A DNA stretch of 34,275 nt from Puniceicoccales bacterium Verruco_02 (GTDB lineage Bacteria; Verrucomicrobiota; Verrucomicrobiia; Opitutales; Oceanipulchritudinaceae). Below, piece by piece: positions 1 to 6,788 of the stretch (the first letter of the stretch is position 1; each line of letters opens with the position of its first letter). A program made the position numbers and the translations under genes. The notes below the pieces were generated by a model. The model was not told where the DNA came from. It searched no databases and was given only the letters and a program-made list of their open reading frames with translations. The stretch spans positions 1 through 34,275 of the forward strand of contig LVBW01000065.1 in NCBI GenBank assembly GCA_001604585.1, given 5' to 3'.

Positions 1-60
1 CGGAAGGGCCGTGTTTATCTGACTCATGTCCTTGGTTGTCAGGTGTATGCACTTTGTAAA

Positions 61-100
61 GGGGTAGTGGGTATGGGGGGTGGGGTGTACGGACAAGGGG
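61..100 (+). other. Putative G-quadruplex motif upstream of sigma factor gene
   Basis: The + strand carries G-runs of 4, 3, 6 and 4 bases separated by loops of 4, 3 and 1 bases (61-85), with one more GGGG at 97-100. This meets the usual G3+N1-7 pattern for an intramolecular quadruplex. It lies about 155 bases before the sigma factor start, in a 255-base stretch with no convincing gene or tRNA. Function is unknown; the pattern is seen, the folding is inferred. Confidence 0.45.
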
Positions 101-255
101 CAGTCGTCCGGCATGGAGGATGGGGCAAACACTCTCCATGCTACTGTTAGTATGCTCCATGTTCAGAGAAATGCAAGGCCTGACTAACATATCGTGTTGC
201 CTCTTGTTCCCATTACGGGCATGGCTCTTGGTTACTGGAACCACCGGGTGCAAGC

Positions 256-837
256 ATGTCCTTACCCCACATGGAAGCCTCCAACCTTACCTTGCTACTG
301 AACGCCAGGAGCGATAGTCCGGCCTGTTCGTCGGACGAGCTTCTACCTCTTGTTTACGACGAACTTCGACGCATGGCTGCGGAGCGTATGTCGGACGAAT
401 TACGTGAGCGCACTCTCCAGCCGACGGCACTGGTCCACGAAGCTTGGCTCCGCCTTCACCGGGGCAGGCATCAGCAATGGAACGACCGTTTTCATTTCTT
501 TCGTGTAGCAGTGCGGACCATGCGCAGGATACTCGTTGACAGGGCTAGGCAGAGGTCGAGCCTCCGTCACTGCGAGGGAGCGGGGCGGGTGAATATCGCT
601 GATATCGACCTTGCTGCCGCCACGCCGGACGACAGGGTGCTGCTGGTGAACTCGGCTCTGGACGAGCTTCGCAAACTGGACCCAGAGGGGGCAAGGGTGG
701 TGGAGCTGAAGTTTTTCGGCGGCTTTAGCAACAAGGAGGTGGCGTGGATGACGAAGGTGTCCGAACGCACGGTAGAGCGTCAGTGGGCCTATGCAAAGGC
801 CATGGTGTACCAGCTTCTGGAGGAGCTGGATCGCTGA
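256..837 (+). CDS. ECF-family RNA polymerase sigma factor (PF07638 type)
   Basis: A 193-residue sigma factor that should direct RNA polymerase to a specific promoter set. Region sigma-2 spans about residues 26-95 and region sigma-4 about 128-188, where the helix-turn-helix ends in RTVERQW (residues 171-177), typical of this ECF class. The segment that carries acidic residues (DAED) in ordinary ECF factors reads LQPTALVHEAW (54-64), as in members found in Planctomycetes, Verrucomicrobia and Xanthomonads that are often encoded beside Hanks kinases. No anti-sigma gene is adjacent; instead a membrane kinase follows after 48 bases, so control by phosphorylation is plausible. Met1 (256) is used; Met6 (271) is an equally possible start and neither has a Shine-Dalgarno sequence. 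Family assignment is secure; the regulon is unknown. Confidence 0.88.
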   Translation: MSLPHMEASNLTLLLNARSDSPACSSDELLPLVYDELRRMAAERMSDELRERTLQPTALVHEAWLRLHRGRHQQWNDRFHFFRVAVRTMRRILVDRARQRSSLRHCEGAGRVNIADIDLAAATPDDRVLLVNSALDELRKLDPEGARVVELKFFGGFSNKEVAWMTKVSERTVERQWAYAKAMVYQLLEELDR

Positions 838-885
838 GAGTAATTTGAGTCAACCCTGTCGATGGGTTAACTGTGCAGCATAGCC

Positions 886-3087
886 ATGAACAACGGTCCA
901 GACATCCAGCTTGAGAGGCGCCTGCTTGCCGAGGCCCTTGAACTGGAGGACGCCAATGCCCGCAATGCCTACTTGGATCGCATGTGCGCTGGACGGGATA
1001 CTTTGCGCGCGCGTATAGAGCGCTTGCTAGCTGCGACTGCCAGAGCCGACGCCCTGTTCTCCCCGACGGGTTATTCGGCCTCCGGCAGCGCATCCGCATC
1101 TGGAGATCCGGGGGAGTGCCTTACGCAAATTGGTAGATACAAACTCCTTGAGCGCATCGGAGAAGGGGGGCACGGCATGGTGTATCTTGCCGAGCAGCAG
1201 CAGCCGGTGAAGCGTCAGGTGGCGCTGAAGATCATCCGTCTAGGCATGGACACGGCCCGCGTCATAGCCCGCTTCGAGGCCGAGCGCCAGTCCCTAGCCA
1301 TGATGGAGCACCCATATATTGCGCAGGTGTTGGACGCTGGAGCCACCGAGTCCGGCAGACCCTTCTTTGTGATGGAGCTGGTGAGAGGGGAAAAACTCTG
1401 TCAGTTCTGCGACCGCAAACGCCTTGGTGCGCGCGAACGCCTTGAGCTATTCATAAAAGTGTGCCGAGCCATTCAGCACGCTCATCAGAAGGGCATCATT
1501 CACTGCGACATAAAACCGTCCAACATACTTGTAACAGAACTCGACGGCCAGCCCATACCCAAGGTCATCGACTTCGGCATTGCGCGAGCCACCGATTACG
1601 CCCAGCCGGGCAACGATGCCGAAAGGGGCATGTTCATCGGAAGCCCGGACTACATGAGTCCGGAATACGCGCGCGATGGCGGAACCTATGCCGACACCCG
1701 CAGCGACGTATTCAGCCTCGGGGCAGTCCTTTGTGAACTATTGGCCGCTGCTTTGCCATATGAATGCCCGAACTGGGCAAATCTTGAGCCTGAGCAGATA
1801 CGAAGCCTTGTCCAAAGACGTGTGGCAAGTTCACCTTCAGAGGTGTTTCGTTCCCTAGAGCCTGATGCGATGAACCGCGCCTCTTTCTGCCGGAATGTGT
1901 CTGCGCTGGCTCACTCAAGGTTTCTTCAGCGCGACATGGACTGCATAGCGCTCAAGGCTCTGGCTACGGACAGAGACCTGCGCTACGACAGTGCGGCCGC
2001 TCTCGCAGACGACATCCGCCGAAGCCTCGACGGGGCCGTCCCCAGCGCTCATCCATCCGACAGTCTGTACAGGATGCGCAAGTTTGTAACCCGCAACAGG
2101 GTGCCCGTGCTTGCCGCTGCTTTGGCCGTCTGTTCGCTAACAGCGGGCTTGTGCGTTGCGATGCATCTCTACGTTCGCGAGCAGCAGGCATTGAAGGAGC
2201 AGATAGCACTGCGCCACGAGACGGATCTGGCCCGCGCCAACGAGAGCTTGATGCGTCGCAGGGCAGAGGCCGGGGAACTTGTCGCAAGAGCGGCGGTGAA
2301 AATATCCTACGGCAAGGTGGCAGAGGCAGAGGAAATGATGACGGGGCTTTCGCTGGATCTAGTGCAGCCGAGCCTTGAGTCATCGCTTGTTTTTCGCTCG
2401 CTCGGCGAGTGGCACGCCATGGCCGGGCGCTGGGATGAGGCTGCACACTACCTTTCCGCCCTCGCATATTCCATTACCGCAATCGACGAAAATGACACCA
2501 ACGTCGTCTCTGGGCAGGTATTGCCTGCTGCATCGGCCTTGCTGGAATCGGGCGATTTCGATGGCTATGAACGTTTCAGGCGTCACCTTGTGGAGCGTTT
2601 TGGTGGCACCAAGCAGTCTCTTGTTGCAGAGCAGGTCATCAAGTCCTGTCTATTACGACCTGCTCCAGCGCACATTCTCACAGCCCTTGATGCTTCATTC
2701 AGTCTGGTAAGCAAGGAAGAGATGGTCTCTTCGGGCGATTATCACAGTGTGGAGTTATCCGCGTGGCGCGCATTCAGCATTGGGCTGATGGAACATAGAC
2801 GCGGCAATTACAAGGAGGCGCTGGACTGGCTGGAGAAGTGCTCCGCCTCCAAGGATATAAACGAGGCCAGACTCTGCGGGGTGCGTGCAACTATGGCAAT
2901 GGCTGCCGCAAGGCTGGGAAACAGGGCTGAGGCATATGCGTATCTTACCGAGGCCGAAAACCTGCTCCAGCAATTCAGGCTGGAAGCTGGCGGACGTACC
3001 GAATCCAAACTTCGCGGCAACTGGTTCGACTGGGTTAACGACGCAGTCCTCGCCCGTGAGGCATCGCGTATGATGGACGCACGCTGA
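886..3087 (+). CDS. Membrane serine/threonine protein kinase (Hanks type) with C-terminal helical-repeat region
   Basis: A 733-residue kinase. The kinase domain runs from about residue 84 to 375: glycine-rich loop GEGGHG (92-97), ATP-binding Lys115 in VALK, catalytic loop HCDIKPSN (206-213), DFG (229-231) and SPE in place of APE (258-260). The residue before the catalytic Asp208 is Cys rather than the usual Arg, making it a non-RD kinase. One transmembrane helix lies at about 406-429, so residues 430-733, which look like degenerate TPR or helical repeats (AGRWDEAAHY, RRGNYKEALDWLEK), would be on the other side of the membrane from the kinase if the topology is simple. The first 80 residues are helical and lack a signal peptide. 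It follows the ECF sigma gene closely and the two are probably co-transcribed; the sigma factor is the obvious candidate substrate, though nothing in the sequence proves it. Confidence 0.9.
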   Translation: MNNGPDIQLERRLLAEALELEDANARNAYLDRMCAGRDTLRARIERLLAATARADALFSPTGYSASGSASASGDPGECLTQIGRYKLLERIGEGGHGMVYLAEQQQPVKRQVALKIIRLGMDTARVIARFEAERQSLAMMEHPYIAQVLDAGATESGRPFFVMELVRGEKLCQFCDRKRLGARERLELFIKVCRAIQHAHQKGIIHCDIKPSNILVTELDGQPIPKVIDFGIARATDYAQPGNDAERGMFIGSPDYMSPEYARDGGTYADTRSDVFSLGAVLCELLAAALPYECPNWANLEPEQIRSLVQRRVASSPSEVFRSLEPDAMNRASFCRNVSALAHSRFLQRDMDCIALKALATDRDLRYDSAAALADDIRRSLDGAVPSAHPSDSLYRMRKFVTRNRVPVLAAALAVCSLTAGLCVAMHLYVREQQALKEQIALRHETDLARANESLMRRRAEAGELVARAAVKISYGKVAEAEEMMTGLSLDLVQPSLESSLVFRSLGEWHAMAGRWDEAAHYLSALAYSITAIDENDTNVVSGQVLPAASALLESGDFDGYERFRRHLVERFGGTKQSLVAEQVIKSCLLRPAPAHILTALDASFSLVSKEEMVSSGDYHSVELSAWRAFSIGLMEHRRGNYKEALDWLEKCSASKDINEARLCGVRATMAMAAARLGNRAEAYAYLTEAENLLQQFRLEAGGRTESKLRGNWFDWVNDAVLAREASRMMDAR

Positions 3088-3096
3088 GGATTTGTA

Positions 3097-3126
3097 ACAA
3101 TATCTGCTCTCCGTGTCGGATATTGT
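3097..3126. repeat. 8-bp inverted repeat between kinase and esterase genes
   Basis: ACAATATC at 3097-3104 is matched by its exact reverse complement GATATTGT at 3119-3126 with a 14-base spacer. It is AT-rich and has no following T-run, so an operator for the downstream xylan genes seems at least as likely as a terminator for the kinase gene. Confidence 0.35.
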
Positions 3127-3216
3127 AGGATTATTCCGCTATTGTGAGGTGGAGAGGCAGTACCCCGCCTTCTCGCAAGACGAAGCATCGTCGTTTCCTA
3201 ACCCCAATATCAGGTA

Positions 3217-4038
3217 ATGATCCAGCGACACTATTTTGCGAAGCTGCTTGCAGCCTGCGCCCTTATATCTGCATCTGCCAGTGTCCTTACTGCGGAGGAG
3301 GTCCCCGCAGCGGCGCCAACGCACATTGCCTTTCCGCCTTGGAACGAAAACGGACGCATCGCACATCAGCAGCTTGTGGAAAAGGCAAGCTCTGGGAAGA
3401 TAGACCTCTATTTCCTTGGAGACTCCATCACGCGCCGCTGGGGAGCGACCGACTACCCCGAATTCCTTTCGCACTGGAACAAGACGTTTTTCGGCTGGAA
3501 CGCAGCTAACTTCGGCTGGGGTGGGGACAGCACCCATCAAATGCTCTGGCGCATCCAGAACGGTGAGTTGGACGGACTTAATCCCAAGGTAATCGTCATT
3601 CTCGCAGGCACAAACAACATCGACAAGGGGCAGCGTCCCGAGCGTGCTGCCGATGCTGCCGAAGGTGTCGCAGCCCTTGTAGCCACCTGCCGCCAGAAAG
3701 TGCCCGGAGCAACAATTGTCCTCAACGCCATTTTTTCACGCAACGACAGCCCGGCGAGCAACGCACTCATTAACGAGGCAAACAGCGCGATTGAGAAGCT
3801 GGCCGACGGCGACAAGGTTCGCTTCCTGAACATAAACGACCAGCTAGCCGATGCGGATGGCAAGCTATTCGAGGGTGTGACGGTGGACCAGTTGCATCTG
3901 TCTTTGAAGGGCTACGAAATTTGGGCGCGAAACCTTGAACCCATCCTCACGGAGCTTCTTGGCCCCCGCGCCGATGTCGATTACGCACCTGCTCCAACTG
4001 GAGATCCATCGGCCACTGCCCCGATTACATACAATTAG
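3217..4038 (+). CDS. Secreted SGNH/GDSL-family esterase, probable carbohydrate acetylesterase
   Basis: A 273-residue serine hydrolase. A signal peptide covers about residues 1-26 (cleavage near VLTA). The SGNH blocks are all present: GDSIT with nucleophile Ser70, the Gly of block II in NFGWGGD (98-104), GTNN with Asn133, and the catalytic Asp224/His227 pair in VDQLH. Overall form resembles the GDSL-like lipase/acylhydrolases related to platelet-activating-factor acetylhydrolase, which in polysaccharide gene clusters usually remove acetyl groups from sugars. Standing first in a run of xylan-degrading genes, acetylxylan esterase is the most sensible role, but the substrate is inferred from context only. 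The tail after residue 250 is Pro/Ala-rich. The start at 3217 has only a weak AGG before it. Confidence 0.85.
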   Translation: MIQRHYFAKLLAACALISASASVLTAEEVPAAAPTHIAFPPWNENGRIAHQQLVEKASSGKIDLYFLGDSITRRWGATDYPEFLSHWNKTFFGWNAANFGWGGDSTHQMLWRIQNGELDGLNPKVIVILAGTNNIDKGQRPERAADAAEGVAALVATCRQKVPGATIVLNAIFSRNDSPASNALINEANSAIEKLADGDKVRFLNINDQLADADGKLFEGVTVDQLHLSLKGYEIWARNLEPILTELLGPRADVDYAPAPTGDPSATAPITYN

Positions 4039-4049
4039 GTCCGTTCGAC

Positions 4050-4087
4050 GGCCGCGTGCGCCTAGCCACTCGGAGGCGCTAGCGGCC
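4050..4087 (+). terminator. Stem-loop between esterase and xylanase genes
   Basis: GGCCGC (4050-4055) pairs with GCGGCC (4082-4087); inside a 2x2 internal loop, GCGCCT (4058-4063) pairs with AGGCGC (4074-4079) around a 10-base loop. The hairpin starts 11 bases after the esterase stop and is followed by AATATTTA rather than a strong T-run. It may act as a weak terminator, an attenuator inside the operon, or an mRNA-end stabiliser; it ends only 26 bases before the next start codon. Confidence 0.45.
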
Positions 4088-4113
4088 AATATTTAACCCC
4101 GATTCATTCATCA

Positions 4114-6756
4114 ATGAGACCATTCTTACCAGTCATCCGCGCGATTATCGCATGCTTGCCCTTAACGACTCAGGCCGCCGAGGTTACCCTCAGGGAAGCA
4201 TACCGGCCATACTTCCATGTGGGCGTGGCGGTTAATCCCGGCAATTACGCTGCCACCAAGCCCGTGGAAGCGGGGCTAGTGAGCAAGCATTTCAATGCCA
4301 TCACTTCAGAAAATCATATGAAGTGGGGCCTTATTCACCCAAGGCCCGACGTATTCGACTTTACCGAGTCCGACCGGATGGTGGACTTTGCCCTCAAGAA
4401 CGACATGTTCATCACAGGGCACACCCTTGTATGGCATTCACAGACACCTCGCTGGGTCTTTGAGGATGAAGATGGCAAACCTCTTACTCGCGACGCACTT
4501 CTTGCCCGTATGCGCGATCATATCTTGACTGTCGTTGGCTACTACAAGGGACGGGTGCAGTCATGGGACGTTGTAAACGAGGCGCTGAACGAGGATGGTA
4601 CATTGCGCGATTCGCCGTGGACGCGCATCATTGGTGATGACTTCATAGAAAAAGCCTTCCAGTACGCCCACGAGGCGGACCCTGATGCAGAGCTGTATTA
4701 CAACGATTATCTTCTGGAAGTGCCGGAAAAGTGCGCAGGTGCCATCCGCATCGTCAAGCGCCTTCAGGCTGCGGGCTGCCGCATTGACGGGGTAGGGATT
4801 CAAGGACACATGCACCTTGAGGGGCCGAGTGTGGAAGCGCAGGAGGCAAGCATTCTCGCCATAGCAGCCACTGGGGTGAAGGCAATGATTACCGAGCTTG
4901 ATGTCGATGTGTTGCCCGGCACGAAGGGCTGGGGCAATGCTGACATTCAGCGTCAGGAAGCGCAGGATCCGGCGTTCAATCCCTATACTGCCGGACTTCC
5001 CGACGAGGTTCAGCAGCAACTGGCCGAACGCTATGCCGAACTGTTCCGCATGTATCTCAAGCACAGCGATGTGATTACCCGAGTAACCATATGGGGCCTT
5101 AATGACGGGAATTCATGGCTGAACGGCTTTCCAATCCGCGGGCGCACAAATCACGCGCTGCTCTTTGATCGCGATAACAAGGCCAAGCCCGCCCTCGCCA
5201 AGCTCTTGGATACGGTGAAGGAATTCGACGCCACTCCGGGACTTAACCCACTATTTCGCGACCGTTTCACTGCCGATCCAGCCCCTCTTGTGGACGGCGA
5301 TAAGGTGTATCTGTACGTCGGGCACGACGAGGCAAAGGACGGCGAGATGTTCACGATGAATGAATGGCTCTGCTACTCCTCGGAGGACATGATTAACTGG
5401 ACTTCGCACGGCTCCATCATGCGCGCCACCGATTTCAAGTGGGCCATTCGCGACGCATGGGCCGCGCAAGTGGTAAAGAAAGACGAGAAGTATTACCTTT
5501 ATGCAACAGTGCGCCACGGGGAGCCGAATGTTGCAATGGCCATAGGCGTTGCAGTGTCCGACAGCCCTACCGGGCCTTTTGTGGATGCTCGCGGCTCCGC
5601 CTTGATTAGCGACGACATGACGCCCGGCCCTTACCCTTGGGATGACATAGACCCGACAGTGTTCATCGACGACGACGGAACGGCGTGGATGGCATGGGGC
5701 AACCCGGTGTGCCACATTGTTCGCCTCAAGCCGAACATGATAGAAATCGACGGCCCCATCGATAACATAGCCTTGCCGAATTACACCGAGGGGCCTTGGC
5801 TCAGCAAGCGCAACGGCATCTATTACCTTACCTACCCAGCCTTTGCCCATCAGGGGTACTGGGAGCGCATCTGCTATGCCACTGCGCCCTCAATTCACGG
5901 CCCCTGGACTTACAGGGGCATTCTGACTGGCAAGGCCGAGAACAGCTACACGATTCATCCCGGCATCGTGAACGACTTCAAGGGTCAGTCATACCTATTC
6001 TATCATAACGCGACACTGACTTTGCCCGATGGACGCAAGGGGGCCTTGGGCCGTCGCGCTGTGCGTGCCGAATACCTGCATTACAACCCAGACGGCACAA
6101 TGCAGCCCGTTGTGCAGACCAAGGCTGGACTCGCCTTGCAGCCCAATCCGGCCCAATTTGCGGCTCATGCGCCCGTGGACCATGGAATGAGCGATCGTCG
6201 CATATCCTTTCGCCCAATACGCAGCTTCCTACCCCGTGTCTGGAGCGGCAGCCCGGTTTGCGCCTCGGTGTCGGATCCCTTTCAGGACGCGCCCATACCC
6301 ATCAGTTTCAACAATGGTGCATCAACCCTTGGGCAAAGCTTTGTCCCTGAGCGGGATATTCGCATGTCGCGCCTGAGCCTGTACGCCGGTGACGGCTTTG
6401 GGACGGATGCCGACAACACCCTGACGCTGGCCTTGTACGAGCTTGAACGAGGTGGCGCTGAGGATACATACAAGGCTGGTAACAATCTCTTCGGTGAAGG
6501 GATGCGCATCGCTTACTCGGTTCAGGCTCCGGGCCAGTTGGACATAGACTTCATCCCGTCCGCGCAGGTTCTGCTCAAAGCCGGGCATCGCTACGTGATA
6601 GAGCTTCAGGGCAGCCCTCGCTCTGCAAGCATGTACTGGCGTCGCAGCAGGCTCGATGTGTATCCGCAGGGCGCGGCCTACGTGGACCGCAAGCTGTTCA
6701 AGGACAAGGAAGGAAGAGGCGCTGATTTCTCCTTCGCCATATATGAATCTCGTTAA
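4114..6756 (+). CDS. Bifunctional GH10 endo-xylanase / GH43 enzyme fusion, secreted
   Basis: An 880-residue secreted enzyme with signal peptide about 1-22. Residues 25-370 form a GH10 domain: ENHMKWG (66-72), HTLVWH (103-108), acid/base Glu156 in WDVVNEAL and nucleophile Glu261 in ITELDVD. GH10 enzymes cut internal beta-1,4-xylosyl bonds. Residues about 378-675 form a GH43 five-bladed propeller with base Asp388 (ADPAP), pKa-setting Asp513 (DIDPTVF) and acid Glu559 (YTEGPW); such domains remove arabinofuranosyl or xylosyl groups. Residues about 685-880 are a further domain, probably a beta-sandwich (GQSFVPERDIRMSRLSLY), which I cannot assign to a known binding module. The fusion lets backbone cleavage and debranching act together. 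It is followed at 32 bases by the GH3 gene. The start has no Shine-Dalgarno sequence. Confidence 0.94.
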   Translation: MRPFLPVIRAIIACLPLTTQAAEVTLREAYRPYFHVGVAVNPGNYAATKPVEAGLVSKHFNAITSENHMKWGLIHPRPDVFDFTESDRMVDFALKNDMFITGHTLVWHSQTPRWVFEDEDGKPLTRDALLARMRDHILTVVGYYKGRVQSWDVVNEALNEDGTLRDSPWTRIIGDDFIEKAFQYAHEADPDAELYYNDYLLEVPEKCAGAIRIVKRLQAAGCRIDGVGIQGHMHLEGPSVEAQEASILAIAATGVKAMITELDVDVLPGTKGWGNADIQRQEAQDPAFNPYTAGLPDEVQQQLAERYAELFRMYLKHSDVITRVTIWGLNDGNSWLNGFPIRGRTNHALLFDRDNKAKPALAKLLDTVKEFDATPGLNPLFRDRFTADPAPLVDGDKVYLYVGHDEAKDGEMFTMNEWLCYSSEDMINWTSHGSIMRATDFKWAIRDAWAAQVVKKDEKYYLYATVRHGEPNVAMAIGVAVSDSPTGPFVDARGSALISDDMTPGPYPWDDIDPTVFIDDDGTAWMAWGNPVCHIVRLKPNMIEIDGPIDNIALPNYTEGPWLSKRNGIYYLTYPAFAHQGYWERICYATAPSIHGPWTYRGILTGKAENSYTIHPGIVNDFKGQSYLFYHNATLTLPDGRKGALGRRAVRAEYLHYNPDGTMQPVVQTKAGLALQPNPAQFAAHAPVDHGMSDRRISFRPIRSFLPRVWSGSPVCASVSDPFQDAPIPISFNNGASTLGQSFVPERDIRMSRLSLYAGDGFGTDADNTLTLALYELERGGAEDTYKAGNNLFGEGMRIAYSVQAPGQLDIDFIPSAQVLLKAGHRYVIELQGSPRSASMYWRRSRLDVYPQGAAYVDRKLFKDKEGRGADFSFAIYESR

Positions 6757-6761
6757 TTAAT

Positions 6762-6788
6762 CCCCCCCCCAATAACACCCCATACCCC
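6762..6788. repeat. C9 tract and C-run cluster abutting the GH3 start codon
   Basis: The 32-base gap holds nine consecutive C (6762-6770), then CCCC at 6778-6781 and CCCC at 6785-6788, the last touching the ATG. The minus strand thus has G-runs able to form a quadruplex (loops of 3 and 7 bases plus the divided G9 run). The homopolymer could also slip in replication. No Shine-Dalgarno sequence is present. Confidence 0.5.

Noticed and set aside
120-317. 65-codon open frame ahead of the sigma factor
   Set aside because: Overlaps the sigma gene start and has no family features.
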